This document shows, piece after piece, positions 47,463 through 56,592 of a stretch of 64,000 bases of DNA. A model generated the notes under the pieces. The model ran no database searches. It saw nothing but the letters and a program-made list of their open reading frames with translations, and was not told the DNA's origin. How positions within the stretch are numbered: position 1 is the first letter of the stretch; each line of letters opens with the position of its first letter. This stretch comes from Thioclava sp. GXIMD2076 (GTDB taxonomy: Bacteria; Pseudomonadota; Alphaproteobacteria; Rhodobacterales; Rhodobacteraceae), in assembly GCF_037949795.1 (NCBI RefSeq), contig NZ_CP149932.1, positions 728,501 through 792,500 of the forward strand, in the 5' to 3' direction. Made by a program: the position numbers and the translations under genes.

Positions 47463-48563
47463 ATGCCAATAGTTTCCCAACAGACCTATAATGGTGGGCT
47501 CGTCCTGAATGATCTGATGAGCTCGAACCAGACAATCCTTCTGGGCAATTTCGGCGCACTACAGACCGGTCAAACCCTTACGGACGAGGACCATTTGCTG
47601 ACCGTTGGCGAGACCTTCATCTCCGGCGGCAAGACATTGACCATGATCGGTTCGGGGCTGGCCCAGCCCGGCGTCAGTTTCATGAGTGTCATCATACCGA
47701 CTGGCACAGCTGTCGATCTGATCATCGCGCACGATGCGGGCGGACAAATCTATTTCATCTATCCCGACGGTGCCCCCAATCTGACCGGCGCCATTGCACT
47801 CGTGGTCGATGCGGCGCCGGTCGGCTACAATATTCAAAGCCAGAGCATTTTGTGTATCGACAGTCATGCCTTTATCCGTGCGTGCGGGCGGGACCGTCCG
47901 ATTGCATCCCTACGCGTAGGTGATCTGGTCGATACACAAGATAACGGGCCGCAAAGGGTCCTCTGGATCGGCACCAGCCTGCTCCGACCGAGGCGCGATC
48001 CGGTCGTCAGGGTGCCACGACACCATTTCGATACGCATCGTCCCTATCATCCGCTCCATCTCTCGCCGCAGCACAGGCTGGCCCTCAGCGGTCCGCACCC
48101 CGATCTGCCGCATTTCCTGACCGCCGCCAAACATGGCTGCCATCCCGATATCTGCGCCCTGCGCGACTGTCCCCACCGTCGCGCGTGCAACGCCGGCCGG
48201 ACCGACCAGCAGATCCGTGTGACCTCGACGGCCAAAGCAGTCGAAATGCGGAATATCCTGTTACCGAAACACAGCATCCTTTTCGTGAATGGTGCGACGG
48301 TAGAAAGCCTGTTTCCGGGCGCAGAAGTGATCAAGACCCATCCCGAGCTGCACGGCATGTCCGATCCGCAGCCCGCCCTCCCCGTGCTCCGTCCGGGAGA
48401 GGCGCGCAGACTGCTTCGCCAGTCACGCAAAGGTCAGCCCGCTGCCAGCAAGGCCGCCCCTGACACCGCGCATGAAAAAACGGGCCTCGACGGGCCCGTT
48501 TCAAATCACAGTCAGCAACCGCTTATTTGCAGCGGCTCTCCGCTTCGCCCATCGCAGCGGTAA
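47463..48563 (+). CDS. Hint-domain protein with Cys-rich insert
   Basis: 366 residues. Residues 1-125 are Gly/Thr-rich and strand-forming. A Hint (hedgehog/intein) fold begins at Cys131 (ILCIDSHAFIRACG), continues RPIASLRVGDLVDT and HLSPQHRLALSG (His204), and ends ILLPKHSILFVNGATVESLF. Between lie four cysteines C226, C231, C236 and C242 (C-x4-C-x4-C-x5-C), not usual for this family. Hint domains self-cleave or cross-link; Rhodobacteraceae versions are mostly secreted. No clear signal peptide. The last 30 codons overlap the terminator of ialB-like and its 3' end. Confidence 0.65.
   Translation: MPIVSQQTYNGGLVLNDLMSSNQTILLGNFGALQTGQTLTDEDHLLTVGETFISGGKTLTMIGSGLAQPGVSFMSVIIPTGTAVDLIIAHDAGGQIYFIYPDGAPNLTGAIALVVDAAPVGYNIQSQSILCIDSHAFIRACGRDRPIASLRVGDLVDTQDNGPQRVLWIGTSLLRPRRDPVVRVPRHHFDTHRPYHPLHLSPQHRLALSGPHPDLPHFLTAAKHGCHPDICALRDCPHRRACNAGRTDQQIRVTSTAKAVEMRNILLPKHSILFVNGATVESLFPGAEVIKTHPELHGMSDPQPALPVLRPGEARRLLRQSRKGQPAASKAAPDTAHEKTGLDGPVSNHSQQPLICSGSPLRPSQR
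48478..48501 (-). terminator. Terminator of the IalB-like gene, inside the Hint gene
   Basis: 9-bp inverted repeat (48478-48486 with 48493-48501). On the minus strand it is followed by TTTTTTCATG. It overlaps the 3' coding part of the Hint gene. Confidence 0.7.
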
Positions 48564-49047
48564 AGCCCATCAGCGAGAAGGTATCCTTGGTCTGCGTGCC
48601 GCGACCCGAGTGGCCGGTCAGCGTGACATCGGCACCGGCTTTCAGCGCAGCGATGATCTTTTTATCCTCATCAGCGGAGCCCGCCCATGCGCCTTCGCCA
48701 TCGGTGAACAACGTGAACTTCTTGCCGCCCACATCCATATCAACGGTCGAGCCGCCCTCGAACGGGTAGCCGCCCATGAAGGAGATCTCGGGCTGTTTGC
48801 CCGGACGGTAGGTCACGAACAGGAGGATATCACCGCGGCGCACCTGCACCGGCTGGCCATCCTTGCTGTTGACGGTCGTCTTGGGGGCAGACACGCCCCA
48901 GCATTCCTTTGGATTGCCCTCGACAAAGACGCTCCAGTCGGTTTCGGCGGCAACACGGTTGGTCGTCTCTTGCGCGACGGCGGGCAGGCTCATGGCTGCG
49001 CAGGTCATCGCGGCGGCAACAGTGCTGCGCAGAACGGAATTCATCAT
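48523..49047 (-). CDS. Invasion-associated locus B (IalB)-family periplasmic protein
   Basis: 174 residues. Signal peptide (cleavage near AVA-QE, 25), then the IalB block WSVFVEGNPKECWGVSAPK; a second conserved part is FVTYRPGKQPEISFMGGYPF. A Cys at the C-terminus (SRCK) may form a disulfide with the one in KECWG. IalB proteins were first described in Bartonella invasion; in free-living Rhodobacteraceae the role is unknown. GGAGG stands 8 bases before the ATG. Confidence 0.82.
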   Translation of the reverse strand: MMNSVLRSTVAAAMTCAAMSLPAVAQETTNRVAAETDWSVFVEGNPKECWGVSAPKTTVNSKDGQPVQVRRGDILLFVTYRPGKQPEISFMGGYPFEGGSTVDMDVGGKKFTLFTDGEGAWAGSADEDKKIIAALKAGADVTLTGHSGRGTQTKDTFSLMGFTAAMGEAESRCK

Positions 49048-49345
49048 AGATACAGCCTCCAGCTGCTTGGTGCCTCGGTTCCGCCAGAACGGCTTATGCT
49101 CTTTATTCTCAGCGCGAAACGTAATTGAACTCGATCTGGGGATAATAGCGCAGAATTGACCTGACAGGAAAGCCCCTGTTACCGGATTTCACATCATTGT
49201 TGGAAATCTCCCGCAAATCCCCCTCGATGCGCCTCTCCCGCCGATGCGAGAGATCATGGATTTGCCGCGCCGGATTGTCTACATATGGTGCAACGCCACT
49301 CAGGCTCAGGCCCCAGATTCCGCGCGACAAGCAGGACCCCGCGAT
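49048..49345. other. Divergent intergenic region
   Basis: 298 bases between the IalB-like and acyl-CoA-synthetase-like genes without a supported gene. It should hold both promoters. A TTGACC at about 49156 is seen, but no matching -10 box at the right spacing. Frames open here are shadows. Confidence 0.5.
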
Positions 49346-51229
49346 ATGAAACATTTCAGAACGATAGAGGACCGGATCGCGGTCGAGGCCGAAATGCCGT
49401 GGCAGGCGCGCCCGACACCTTCCACCATCTACCGCTTCCTGTCGCAGACGGCACAGGCGCATCCCGCCCGTCCGGCGATCTCCTTCCAGCTATTCTCCGG
49501 GGCCGATGCACCGGCCGAGACGCTCGATTGGGCCGGCCTGCACGCTCAGGTCACCCGTCTGGCCAATCTGCTACGCGCGCGCGGGCTCGGGCCCGAAGAC
49601 CGCGTGGCCTATATCCTGCCCAATTGTAACGAGGCGGTGGTCAGCTTTCTGGCAGGCACCGTGGCCGCGACCGTTTTCCCGATCAACCCGCTCCTTGATC
49701 CCGCGCATATCGCGAGCCTGCTGCGCGAGACGGGCGCCCGCGCGGTGATCACCCTGCGCGCCTTCCCCAAGACCGATATCGCGCAGAAAGTGGCGCAAGC
49801 CCTGAAGGACGCGCCCGAGGTGACCGATATCATCGAGGTCGATCTGACACGCTATCTGCGCGGGCTCAAACGGCTCGTCGTGCCGATGATCCGCTCCAAG
49901 GTGCCGCGTCTCGAAGGCCGGACCTATCACGATTTCCACGCGGCCTGCGCGGACCAAGCCACGACGCTGGAGTTCGAGGACCCGTCCGAGGACCGGATCG
50001 CTGCGATCTTCCACACGGGCGGCACCACCGGCACACCCAAGATCGCGCGGCATCGGGTCTCGGGGATGGTCTATAACGGCTGGCTGGGCGGGCATATGCT
50101 GTTCAACGAGCAGGATGTGCTCCTGTGCCCGCTACCGATGTTCCATGTCTTTGCCGCCTATCCGGTGCTGATGTCGGCCATCGCGAGCGGGGCGCATATC
50201 GTTTATCCCACGCCTGCGGGCTATCGTGGCGAAGGCGTTTTCGACAATTTCTGGAAACTGATCGCGCGCTGGAAGGTAACCTTCCTGATCACCGTGCCCA
50301 CGGCCTCCTCGGCGCTGATGCAGCGCAAGGTGGATGCCGATATCTCCTCGCTCAGAATTGCGATCTCGGGCTCTGCGCCGATGCCGCGCGAGCTGTATCA
50401 CCGTTTCACCGCCGCCACCGGCGTGGAGATCACCGAGGGCTACGGGCTGACCGAGGCCACCTGCCTCGTGTCGGTCAACCCGCCGGACGGGGTGAAGAAG
50501 ATCGGCTCGATCGGCATCCCGATGCCTTATACCGATGTCTCCATCCGCCGTCAGGAATTCGGCGACATCATCGAATGCGCGGTGGACGAGATCGGCGAAA
50601 TCTGTGTGCGCAGTCCGGGTGTCGCGCGCGATACCTGCCCCAATGGCGAGGCCCATCATACCGAGGACGGCTTCCTGCGCACCGGCGATCTGGGCCGCGT
50701 CGATGCCGATGGCTATCTGTGGATCACCGGTCGCGCCAAGGATCTGATCATCCGTGGCGGCCATAATATCGACCCCGCCGTGATCGAGGAGCCACTGGCG
50801 CGCCATCCGGCCATCGCCAATGCGGGGGCCATCGGCCAGCCCGATGCCTTTGCGGGCGAGTTGCCCTGCGTCTATGTGGAACTCTGCGAGGGCCATCAGG
50901 TCCGCGAGGAGGAGTTGCTCGACTATCTGCGCGCAAATGTCCACGAACGTGCCGCGATCCCGAAACATATCGAGATCCTGCCCGAACTGCCCAAGACCGC
51001 TGTCGGCAAGATCTACAAACCCGAGCTGCGCCGTCGGGCGATCGGGCGGGTGCTGTCGGGCGCGCTGACCGAGCGCGGATTGGCCGCGAAGGTGACAGAG
51101 GTGCGTCAGGACCGCACGCGCGGACTGGTGGCCGTCATCCGTGCGGAGGCGGGATGTGACCGCGAGGCCCTGCGCCAGACGCTAGAGGAATTCGCGCTCC
51201 CCTATGATATGGCCTTTGATCGGGGCTGA
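49346..51229 (+). CDS. ANL-superfamily acyl-CoA synthetase
   Basis: 627 residues. Adenylate-forming signatures: FHTGGTTGTPKIA (P-loop), GYGLTEATC, GDLGRVDADGYLWITGR and PKTAVGKIYKPELR (catalytic Lys). It activates a carboxylic acid to its CoA thioester; the chain type is unknown. The C-terminal 70 residues (LTERGLAAKVTEVRQ...) extend past the usual fold. AGGA about 10 bases before the ATG supports 49346 over the open upstream frame. It is not linked to fatty-acid genes. Confidence 0.85.
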   Translation: MKHFRTIEDRIAVEAEMPWQARPTPSTIYRFLSQTAQAHPARPAISFQLFSGADAPAETLDWAGLHAQVTRLANLLRARGLGPEDRVAYILPNCNEAVVSFLAGTVAATVFPINPLLDPAHIASLLRETGARAVITLRAFPKTDIAQKVAQALKDAPEVTDIIEVDLTRYLRGLKRLVVPMIRSKVPRLEGRTYHDFHAACADQATTLEFEDPSEDRIAAIFHTGGTTGTPKIARHRVSGMVYNGWLGGHMLFNEQDVLLCPLPMFHVFAAYPVLMSAIASGAHIVYPTPAGYRGEGVFDNFWKLIARWKVTFLITVPTASSALMQRKVDADISSLRIAISGSAPMPRELYHRFTAATGVEITEGYGLTEATCLVSVNPPDGVKKIGSIGIPMPYTDVSIRRQEFGDIIECAVDEIGEICVRSPGVARDTCPNGEAHHTEDGFLRTGDLGRVDADGYLWITGRAKDLIIRGGHNIDPAVIEEPLARHPAIANAGAIGQPDAFAGELPCVYVELCEGHQVREEELLDYLRANVHERAAIPKHIEILPELPKTAVGKIYKPELRRRAIGRVLSGALTERGLAAKVTEVRQDRTRGLVAVIRAEAGCDREALRQTLEEFALPYDMAFDRG

Positions 51230-51988
51230 TCAGAGGAGATCCCAGATCAGCTTCAGCGCCAGAATGCTCGAGGTCGCGACCAGCAGCGGACGGATCAGTT
51301 TCGCGCCATTCTTCATGGCCATGTGCGAGCCGAGCCGCGCCCCGAAGATCTGTGCCACGCCCATCGACAGGCCCATCACCCACCACGGCGCGCCCATCGC
51401 GGCAAAGCCGATCAGACCGCCGACATTGGAGGCGAAATTGAGCAGTTTGGTATGGGCTGTGGCCTTGAGCACACCATAGCCCGCCAGCATGACGAACCCG
51501 ATCATGAAGAAGCTGCCTGTCCCCGGACCGATCAACCCGTCATAGAAACCGACCAGCGGCACGACAAAGGCGGTGAAGGCTGCGGGGCGGATACGCTCGA
51601 CACGGTCCTCGTCGCCCAGCCCCGGACGGAAGGCGAAGAAGGCCGCGATCGCGATCAGCACCACCGGCAGCGCATAGCGCAGACCATCGGTCGGAATTTT
51701 CGAGACCAGAATAGCGCCCGCGAGCCCCGCGACCCCTGACAGGAGCGCCGCCTTCCACTGTTTGCGCAGGTCCACATGGCCCGAACCCGCATAGGAGAGC
51801 GCCGAGGTCGCCGCACCGAACACACCCTGCACCTTGTTGGTGGAGAGAGCCTGAAGCGGCGAGGCCCCCGCCATGATCAGGATCGGCACGGTGATCAGCC
51901 CGCCCCCGCCCGCAATGGCATCGACAAACCCCGCAAAGAAGGCCGCCCCCAGAAGCAGCATGGCCAGATCGAGTGACACTTCAAACAT
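51230..51988 (-). CDS. TSUP-family (TauE/SafE-like) permease
   Basis: 252 residues with about eight hydrophobic segments. The start FVDAIAGGGGLITVPILI and the second repeat VGFYDGLIGPGTGSFFMIGFV are the twin TSUP motifs. These permeases export sulfite, sulfoacetate or related anions; the substrate here is open. AGGAGG lies 5 bases before the ATG. Its 3' end lies 1 base after the stop of the acyl-CoA-synthetase-like gene. Confidence 0.87.
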   Translation of the reverse strand: MFEVSLDLAMLLLGAAFFAGFVDAIAGGGGLITVPILIMAGASPLQALSTNKVQGVFGAATSALSYAGSGHVDLRKQWKAALLSGVAGLAGAILVSKIPTDGLRYALPVVLIAIAAFFAFRPGLGDEDRVERIRPAAFTAFVVPLVGFYDGLIGPGTGSFFMIGFVMLAGYGVLKATAHTKLLNFASNVGGLIGFAAMGAPWWVMGLSMGVAQIFGARLGSHMAMKNGAKLIRPLLVATSSILALKLIWDLL

Positions 51989-52130
51989 GGGACCTCCTGA
52001 GGGCAGTAACGAGAACGCGACCATCTGCCCGACCCGCGTAAATGTAAAGAGAAAGCCCCACACCGATCAGCGTGACAACCGCCCGCGCAGCCCTTAGCTT
52101 GGGCCACGACCTCAACCGAACGGATAGACC

Positions 52131-53015
52131 GTGCCGCATTACCCGCTTCTTGACCGCTTCACTGCACCGGCCCGTGCCCATTGTGCCCTGTGGCGGACGC
52201 TGATCGGGCTGATCGCGATCGTGGTGATCTATGGGCTGGGTGCCTCGATACTGGTGGGGACGAGCCTCGCCCACACCAGTGGGCTGGCGCGGATGTTCCG
52301 GCTGCAGGAGATCGCGAAGGGCTCAAGCCCCTTTGGTGTGGCAGTGTTGCTGGGCAGCTTCCTGCCGCTGGTGGCGGGCGTGATGATCGTCACGCAATAT
52401 CTGTGCAAACGCACGCCCCGCAGCCTTCTGGGTAAGGGCACGGGGTCGGATTTCCGTCGTGCCTTCTGGCCGCTTCTCGCGCTCACCATCATTCTGGCAT
52501 GGTTCACCTCGATGGCCCCCGATGTCGGCCATTCCACAGCGCTTTCGGCGGCATTACCCTGGTGGCCGCTTATCATCCCGCTGGTCTTCCTCCAGATCGG
52601 CGCCGAGGAAGTGCTATTCCGCGGCTATCTGATGCAGCAACTGGGCGCGTGGTCGGGCAATAATCTGTGGATCACGATGGGCCTGCCCTCGCTGCTGTTC
52701 GGGGCGCTTCATTATGACGGGACGACTTTTGGCGCGATGTCCTTCTGGCCGGTGGTCTGGGCGGCGTTCTACGGGCTGCTGGCGGCCGATCTGACAGCGC
52801 GCACCGGAAATCTGGGGGCAGCGCTGGCCTTCCATTTCGTCAATAACCTCTCGGCGATCCTGCTGATCAGCTATTACGGCCATCTCGACGGGATCTCGCT
52901 GTTCAGTGTGGTCGCAAATCTCCAAGATTTTAACACAATCGCCCCGCTTATGTTGGTCGATGGTGCGTCAATTACGGTTTCTTGGCTTTTGATCCGGCTC
53001 AGCCTGCGGGTTTGA
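52131..53015 (+). CDS. CPBP-family intramembrane metalloprotease
   Basis: 294 residues with about eight hydrophobic segments. The CAAX/CPBP motifs are EEVLFRGYL (motif 1, metal Glu-Glu and Arg), FGALHYD (motif 2 His) and FHFVNNLSAI (motif 3 His/Asn). The reaction in bacteria of this group is poorly known; relatives process isoprenylated or bacteriocin-immunity proteins. The start is GTG at 52131. It precedes accD by 73 bases. Confidence 0.83.
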   Translation: MPHYPLLDRFTAPARAHCALWRTLIGLIAIVVIYGLGASILVGTSLAHTSGLARMFRLQEIAKGSSPFGVAVLLGSFLPLVAGVMIVTQYLCKRTPRSLLGKGTGSDFRRAFWPLLALTIILAWFTSMAPDVGHSTALSAALPWWPLIIPLVFLQIGAEEVLFRGYLMQQLGAWSGNNLWITMGLPSLLFGALHYDGTTFGAMSFWPVVWAAFYGLLAADLTARTGNLGAALAFHFVNNLSAILLISYYGHLDGISLFSVVANLQDFNTIAPLMLVDGASITVSWLLIRLSLRV

Positions 53016-53088
53016 ACGCTCGTTGATTGCATTTCTGTTCGACCCGTCTTATCTGGACCGCAATAGGAGCCAAAGGGGCCGCAAAGAC

Positions 53089-54057
53089 ATGAACTGGATC
53101 TCGAACTACGTCCGCCCGAAGATCAACTCGCTTTTCTCGCGTAGGGACACGCCGGAAAATCTCTGGACCAAATGTCCGGAATGCGGGTCGATGCTGTTTC
53201 ACCGCGAACTGGCTCAGAACCTGAATGTCTGCACGAATTGCAACCACCATATGGCGATCAGCCCGCGCAAGCGGTTCGAGGCACTGTTCGATGGCGGTAT
53301 CTTCACCGAGGTGAAAGTCCCCGAGCCGATCGTCGATCCGCTGCATTTCAAGGACCAGAAGAAATATCCCGAGCGGATGAAATCTGCCCAGAAGAAGACC
53401 GGCGAGAAAGAAGCCATGCTGGTCGTCGAGGGCGAGATCGGCCGCACGCCTATTGTGGCTGCCGGTCAGGATTTCAGCTTCATCGGTGGCTCGATGTCGA
53501 TGTATGTCGGGAATGCCATCGTGGCCGCCGCCGAGCGCGCGGTGAAACTGGGCCGCCCGCTGGTGCTGTTCTCGGCCGCCGGTGGCGCGCGGATGCAGGA
53601 AGGGATCCTGTCGCTGATGCAGATGCCGCGCACGACCGTGGCCGTGGATATGCTGCGCGAGGCGGGCCTGCCCTATATCGTCGTGCTGACCCATCCCACA
53701 ACCGGCGGTGTGACCGCCTCCTATGCGATGCTGGGCGATGTGCAGATTGCCGAACCCAATGCGCTGATCTGCTTTGCCGGTCCCCGCGTGATCGAGCAGA
53801 CAATCCGCGAGAAGCTGCCCGAGGGCTTCCAGCGCGCCGAATATCTGCTGGATCACGGCATGCTTGACCGCGTGACGCCGCGCAAGGAACTGCGCGAGGA
53901 GCTGATCACCATCATCCGCATGATGATGAACATGCCGCCTGCTGTGGCAGCCGACCTGCCCGCGCCCGAGATCAAGGCCGACATCCCCGAGGCGGCGCCC
54001 GCGCCTGCAGCGGCGGCCCCTGCCGAGACACCTGCCAAAGCCGCAGCCAAAAGCTGA
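53089..54057 (+). CDS. accD: Acetyl-CoA carboxylase carboxyltransferase subunit beta
   Basis: 322 residues. With AccA it transfers CO2 from carboxybiotin to acetyl-CoA, the first step of fatty acid synthesis. The N-terminal zinc ribbon has Cys29, Cys32, Cys48 and Cys51; the body has SSAAGGARMQEGILSLMQM-like FSAAGGARMQEGI and GGVTASYAMLGD. The last 35 residues are an Ala/Pro-rich tail (APAPAAAAPAETPAKAAAKS), longer than in E. coli. The start at 53089 fits the family; folC follows, a common pairing. Confidence 0.95.
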   Translation: MNWISNYVRPKINSLFSRRDTPENLWTKCPECGSMLFHRELAQNLNVCTNCNHHMAISPRKRFEALFDGGIFTEVKVPEPIVDPLHFKDQKKYPERMKSAQKKTGEKEAMLVVEGEIGRTPIVAAGQDFSFIGGSMSMYVGNAIVAAAERAVKLGRPLVLFSAAGGARMQEGILSLMQMPRTTVAVDMLREAGLPYIVVLTHPTTGGVTASYAMLGDVQIAEPNALICFAGPRVIEQTIREKLPEGFQRAEYLLDHGMLDRVTPRKELREELITIIRMMMNMPPAVAADLPAPEIKADIPEAAPAPAAAAPAETPAKAAAKS

Positions 54058-54191
54058 GGGTTCGTGCCGTAGCGACGCGGCACAGTTGTGACGATATCGG
54101 CGGGTCGCGGCGCCGCGGGCATCGAGCCCCCGCCCCCGCGCAGGGATGCGCCATTGGCGCACCCTGATTGCCTATGCCTTAGGGGGCTTCC

Positions 54192-55463
54192 ATGAGTGAC
54201 ACGTCCGATATCATCCTGCAGCGTCTGATGGGGCTGCATCCCAAGATCATCGACCTGACATTGGACCGGATGGAGCGTCTGCTGACCGCGCTTGGCGAGC
54301 CGCAGACCAAGATCCCGCCGGCGATCCATATCGCAGGCACCAATGGCAAGGGCTCCACCCAGGCCATGATCCGCGCGGGGCTCGAGGCCGCGGGCAAATC
54401 CGTCCATGCCTATACCTCGCCGCATCTGGCACGTTTCCACGAACGCATCCGTCTGGCCGGAGAGCTGATCTCCGAGGCGGAGCTGTCGGCCATGCTCGAT
54501 GAATGCGAGGCCAAGAATAACGGCGAGAACATCACTTTCTTCGAGATCACCACCTGCGCGGGGTTTCTGGCCTTCTCGCGCCATCAGGCCGATTACACCT
54601 TGCTGGAGGTGGGGCTCGGCGGGCGGCTCGATGCGACCAATGTGATCACGCCCGCGCTGTCGATCATCACGCCGGTGGATCTCGATCACCAGCAGTATCT
54701 GGGCGAGACTCTGGCCGAGATTGCGGGCGAGAAGGCGGATATCATCAAGCGCGGGGTGCCGGTGATCGTAGGCCCGCAGCATGACGAGGCGCTGGAGGTG
54801 ATCGAGGCCCGCGCGGCGCGTCTGGGTGCGCCGGTTCTGGCCTATGGCCAGCACTGGCATGTGCGCGAGGAAGCCGGCAGGCTCGTCTATCAGGACGAGA
54901 CCGGCCTTCTGGATCTGCCGCTGCCCAATCTGCCCGGACCCCATCAGGTGATGAATGCCGGTGCCGTTCTGGCAGCGCTGCGGTTCCTTGGCTGTGACGA
55001 GGCGGCCTGCGAGGCGGCTGTCACCCGTGCCGAATGGCCCGCGCGGATGCAACGCCTGAAGACCGGCCCGCTGGTCGAGGCTACACAGGATGCGGAGCTG
55101 TGGCTCGATGGCGGGCACAACCCTGCCGCCGGAGAGATGATCGCTGCGACGCTCGACCGGATGGGCAATCGCCCGACGCACCTGATCTGCGGCATGCTCA
55201 ACACCAAGGATATTGTGGGCTATCTGCGCCCATTGGCCAAGCGCGCCGAAAGCCTGACCGCCGTGTCGATCCCCAATGAGGCGAACACACTGCCCTCGCA
55301 GGCCACCGCAGAGGCCGCGACACGGGCGGGGTTCGGCCATGTGGCCGAGGCAGACAATGTGGCGCAGGCCCTGACAGATATTGTCGCCAAAGACCCGCAG
55401 GCCCGCGTGCTGATCTGCGGCTCGCTCTATCTGGCGGGCAATATCCTGCGCGAGAACGGCTGA
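54192..55463 (+). CDS. folC: Dihydrofolate synthase / folylpolyglutamate synthase
   Basis: 423 residues. It adds glutamate to dihydropteroate and extends folate polyglutamates. The Mur-ligase-type P-loop is GTNGKGST (49-56), preceded by the start helix LDRMERLLTALG; SPHLARFHERI and the C-terminal DGGHNPAAGEMI are conserved. AGGGGG stands 5 bases before the ATG. It follows accD by 134 bases. Confidence 0.93.
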   Translation: MSDTSDIILQRLMGLHPKIIDLTLDRMERLLTALGEPQTKIPPAIHIAGTNGKGSTQAMIRAGLEAAGKSVHAYTSPHLARFHERIRLAGELISEAELSAMLDECEAKNNGENITFFEITTCAGFLAFSRHQADYTLLEVGLGGRLDATNVITPALSIITPVDLDHQQYLGETLAEIAGEKADIIKRGVPVIVGPQHDEALEVIEARAARLGAPVLAYGQHWHVREEAGRLVYQDETGLLDLPLPNLPGPHQVMNAGAVLAALRFLGCDEAACEAAVTRAEWPARMQRLKTGPLVEATQDAELWLDGGHNPAAGEMIAATLDRMGNRPTHLICGMLNTKDIVGYLRPLAKRAESLTAVSIPNEANTLPSQATAEAATRAGFGHVAEADNVAQALTDIVAKDPQARVLICGSLYLAGNILRENG

Positions 55464-55554
55464 TCTCTCGGGCCGAACAGGGCTTGTGCGCTGGGAGGGG
55501 CTAGGGAACCGGCCCCTTTTTGCATAGATTGCGGCCAAGCGAAGGAGCCAACCC

Positions 55555-56592
55555 ATGACCCATCTCGAACTCGGCCTCGACACTTTCGGGGACATCACCA
55601 CCGACGATACCGGCGCGCGCCTGTCGCCCGCGCAAGTGATCCGCAATACTGTTACCGAGGGCATTCTGGCCGAAGAAACAGGCGCGGATTTCATCGGTCT
55701 GGGCGAACATCACCGCCCCGATTTCGCGATCTCGAGCCCCGAGCCGATCATGTCCGCCATTCTGGCGCAGACCTCGCGCATCAGGGTCGGGACCTCGGTC
55801 ACGGTGCTGAGCTCGGATGACCCGATCCGCCTGTTCCAGCGCTTTGCCACGATGAACGCCTTCGGGCAGGGCCGCGCCGAGGTCACCCTCGGCCGTGGCT
55901 CCTTCACCGAGAGCTTCCCGCTCTTCGGCTTCGCGCTCGATGATTACGAGGCGCTGTTCGAGGAGAAGTTCGAGCAGTTCGTGAAGCTGATCCGTGACGA
56001 GAAAGTGAGCTTCGAGAGTCGCTTCCGTCCGAACCTGAAGAACGCCACGGTCCATCCGCGCCCCGAGATGCCGATCCGCACATGGCGCGGTGTGGGCGGC
56101 TCGCCGGATAGCATCATCTCGGCGGCGGCGCATGACCTGCCGCTGCTGATCGCGATTATCGGCGGCTCGCCCGCGCGGTTTGCACCGCTTGTGGACCTCT
56201 ATCGCCGCGCGCATGCGCAAATGGGCACCACACCAAAAGAGGTGGGTGTGCATAGCCCGGGCTTTGTGGCCGAAACCGACGAGATCGCTCGCGAGACCTA
56301 TTTCGAAGGCTATCAGAAGATGCATGCCGCCATCGGCGCCTCGCGCGGCTGGCCGCCGCTGCGGCGCGAGGATTATCTGCGCGAGATCGAGCATGGCTCG
56401 CTCTATGTGGGCTCCCCCGAAACTGTTGCCGCCAAGATCGCCTCGACGGTGGCTACGCTCGGGCTGGGCCGGTTCCAGCTGAAATACAGCTCGGGTCCGC
56501 AGAAAGCCTCGGCCATCCTGCGCAATGTCGAGCTTTATGGCACGCAGGTGATCCCGCGCGTGCGCGAGATCCTCGCCGACATGCCCGCTTAA
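55555..56592 (+). CDS. LLM-class flavin-dependent oxidoreductase
   Basis: 345 residues. The luciferase-like (LLM) fold shows GADFIGLGEHHRPDFAISSPE near the N-terminus, the strand RIRVGTSVTVLSSDDPIRLF and ALGGG-like GRAEVTLGRGSF. The substrate is unknown for this branch; it may use FMN with a reductase partner. AAGGAG is 8 bases before the ATG. Its stop overlaps that of the phosphotransferase on the other strand by 4 bases. Confidence 0.85.
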   Translation: MTHLELGLDTFGDITTDDTGARLSPAQVIRNTVTEGILAEETGADFIGLGEHHRPDFAISSPEPIMSAILAQTSRIRVGTSVTVLSSDDPIRLFQRFATMNAFGQGRAEVTLGRGSFTESFPLFGFALDDYEALFEEKFEQFVKLIRDEKVSFESRFRPNLKNATVHPRPEMPIRTWRGVGGSPDSIISAAAHDLPLLIAIIGGSPARFAPLVDLYRRAHAQMGTTPKEVGVHSPGFVAETDEIARETYFEGYQKMHAAIGASRGWPPLRREDYLREIEHGSLYVGSPETVAAKIASTVATLGLGRFQLKYSSGPQKASAILRNVELYGTQVIPRVREILADMPA

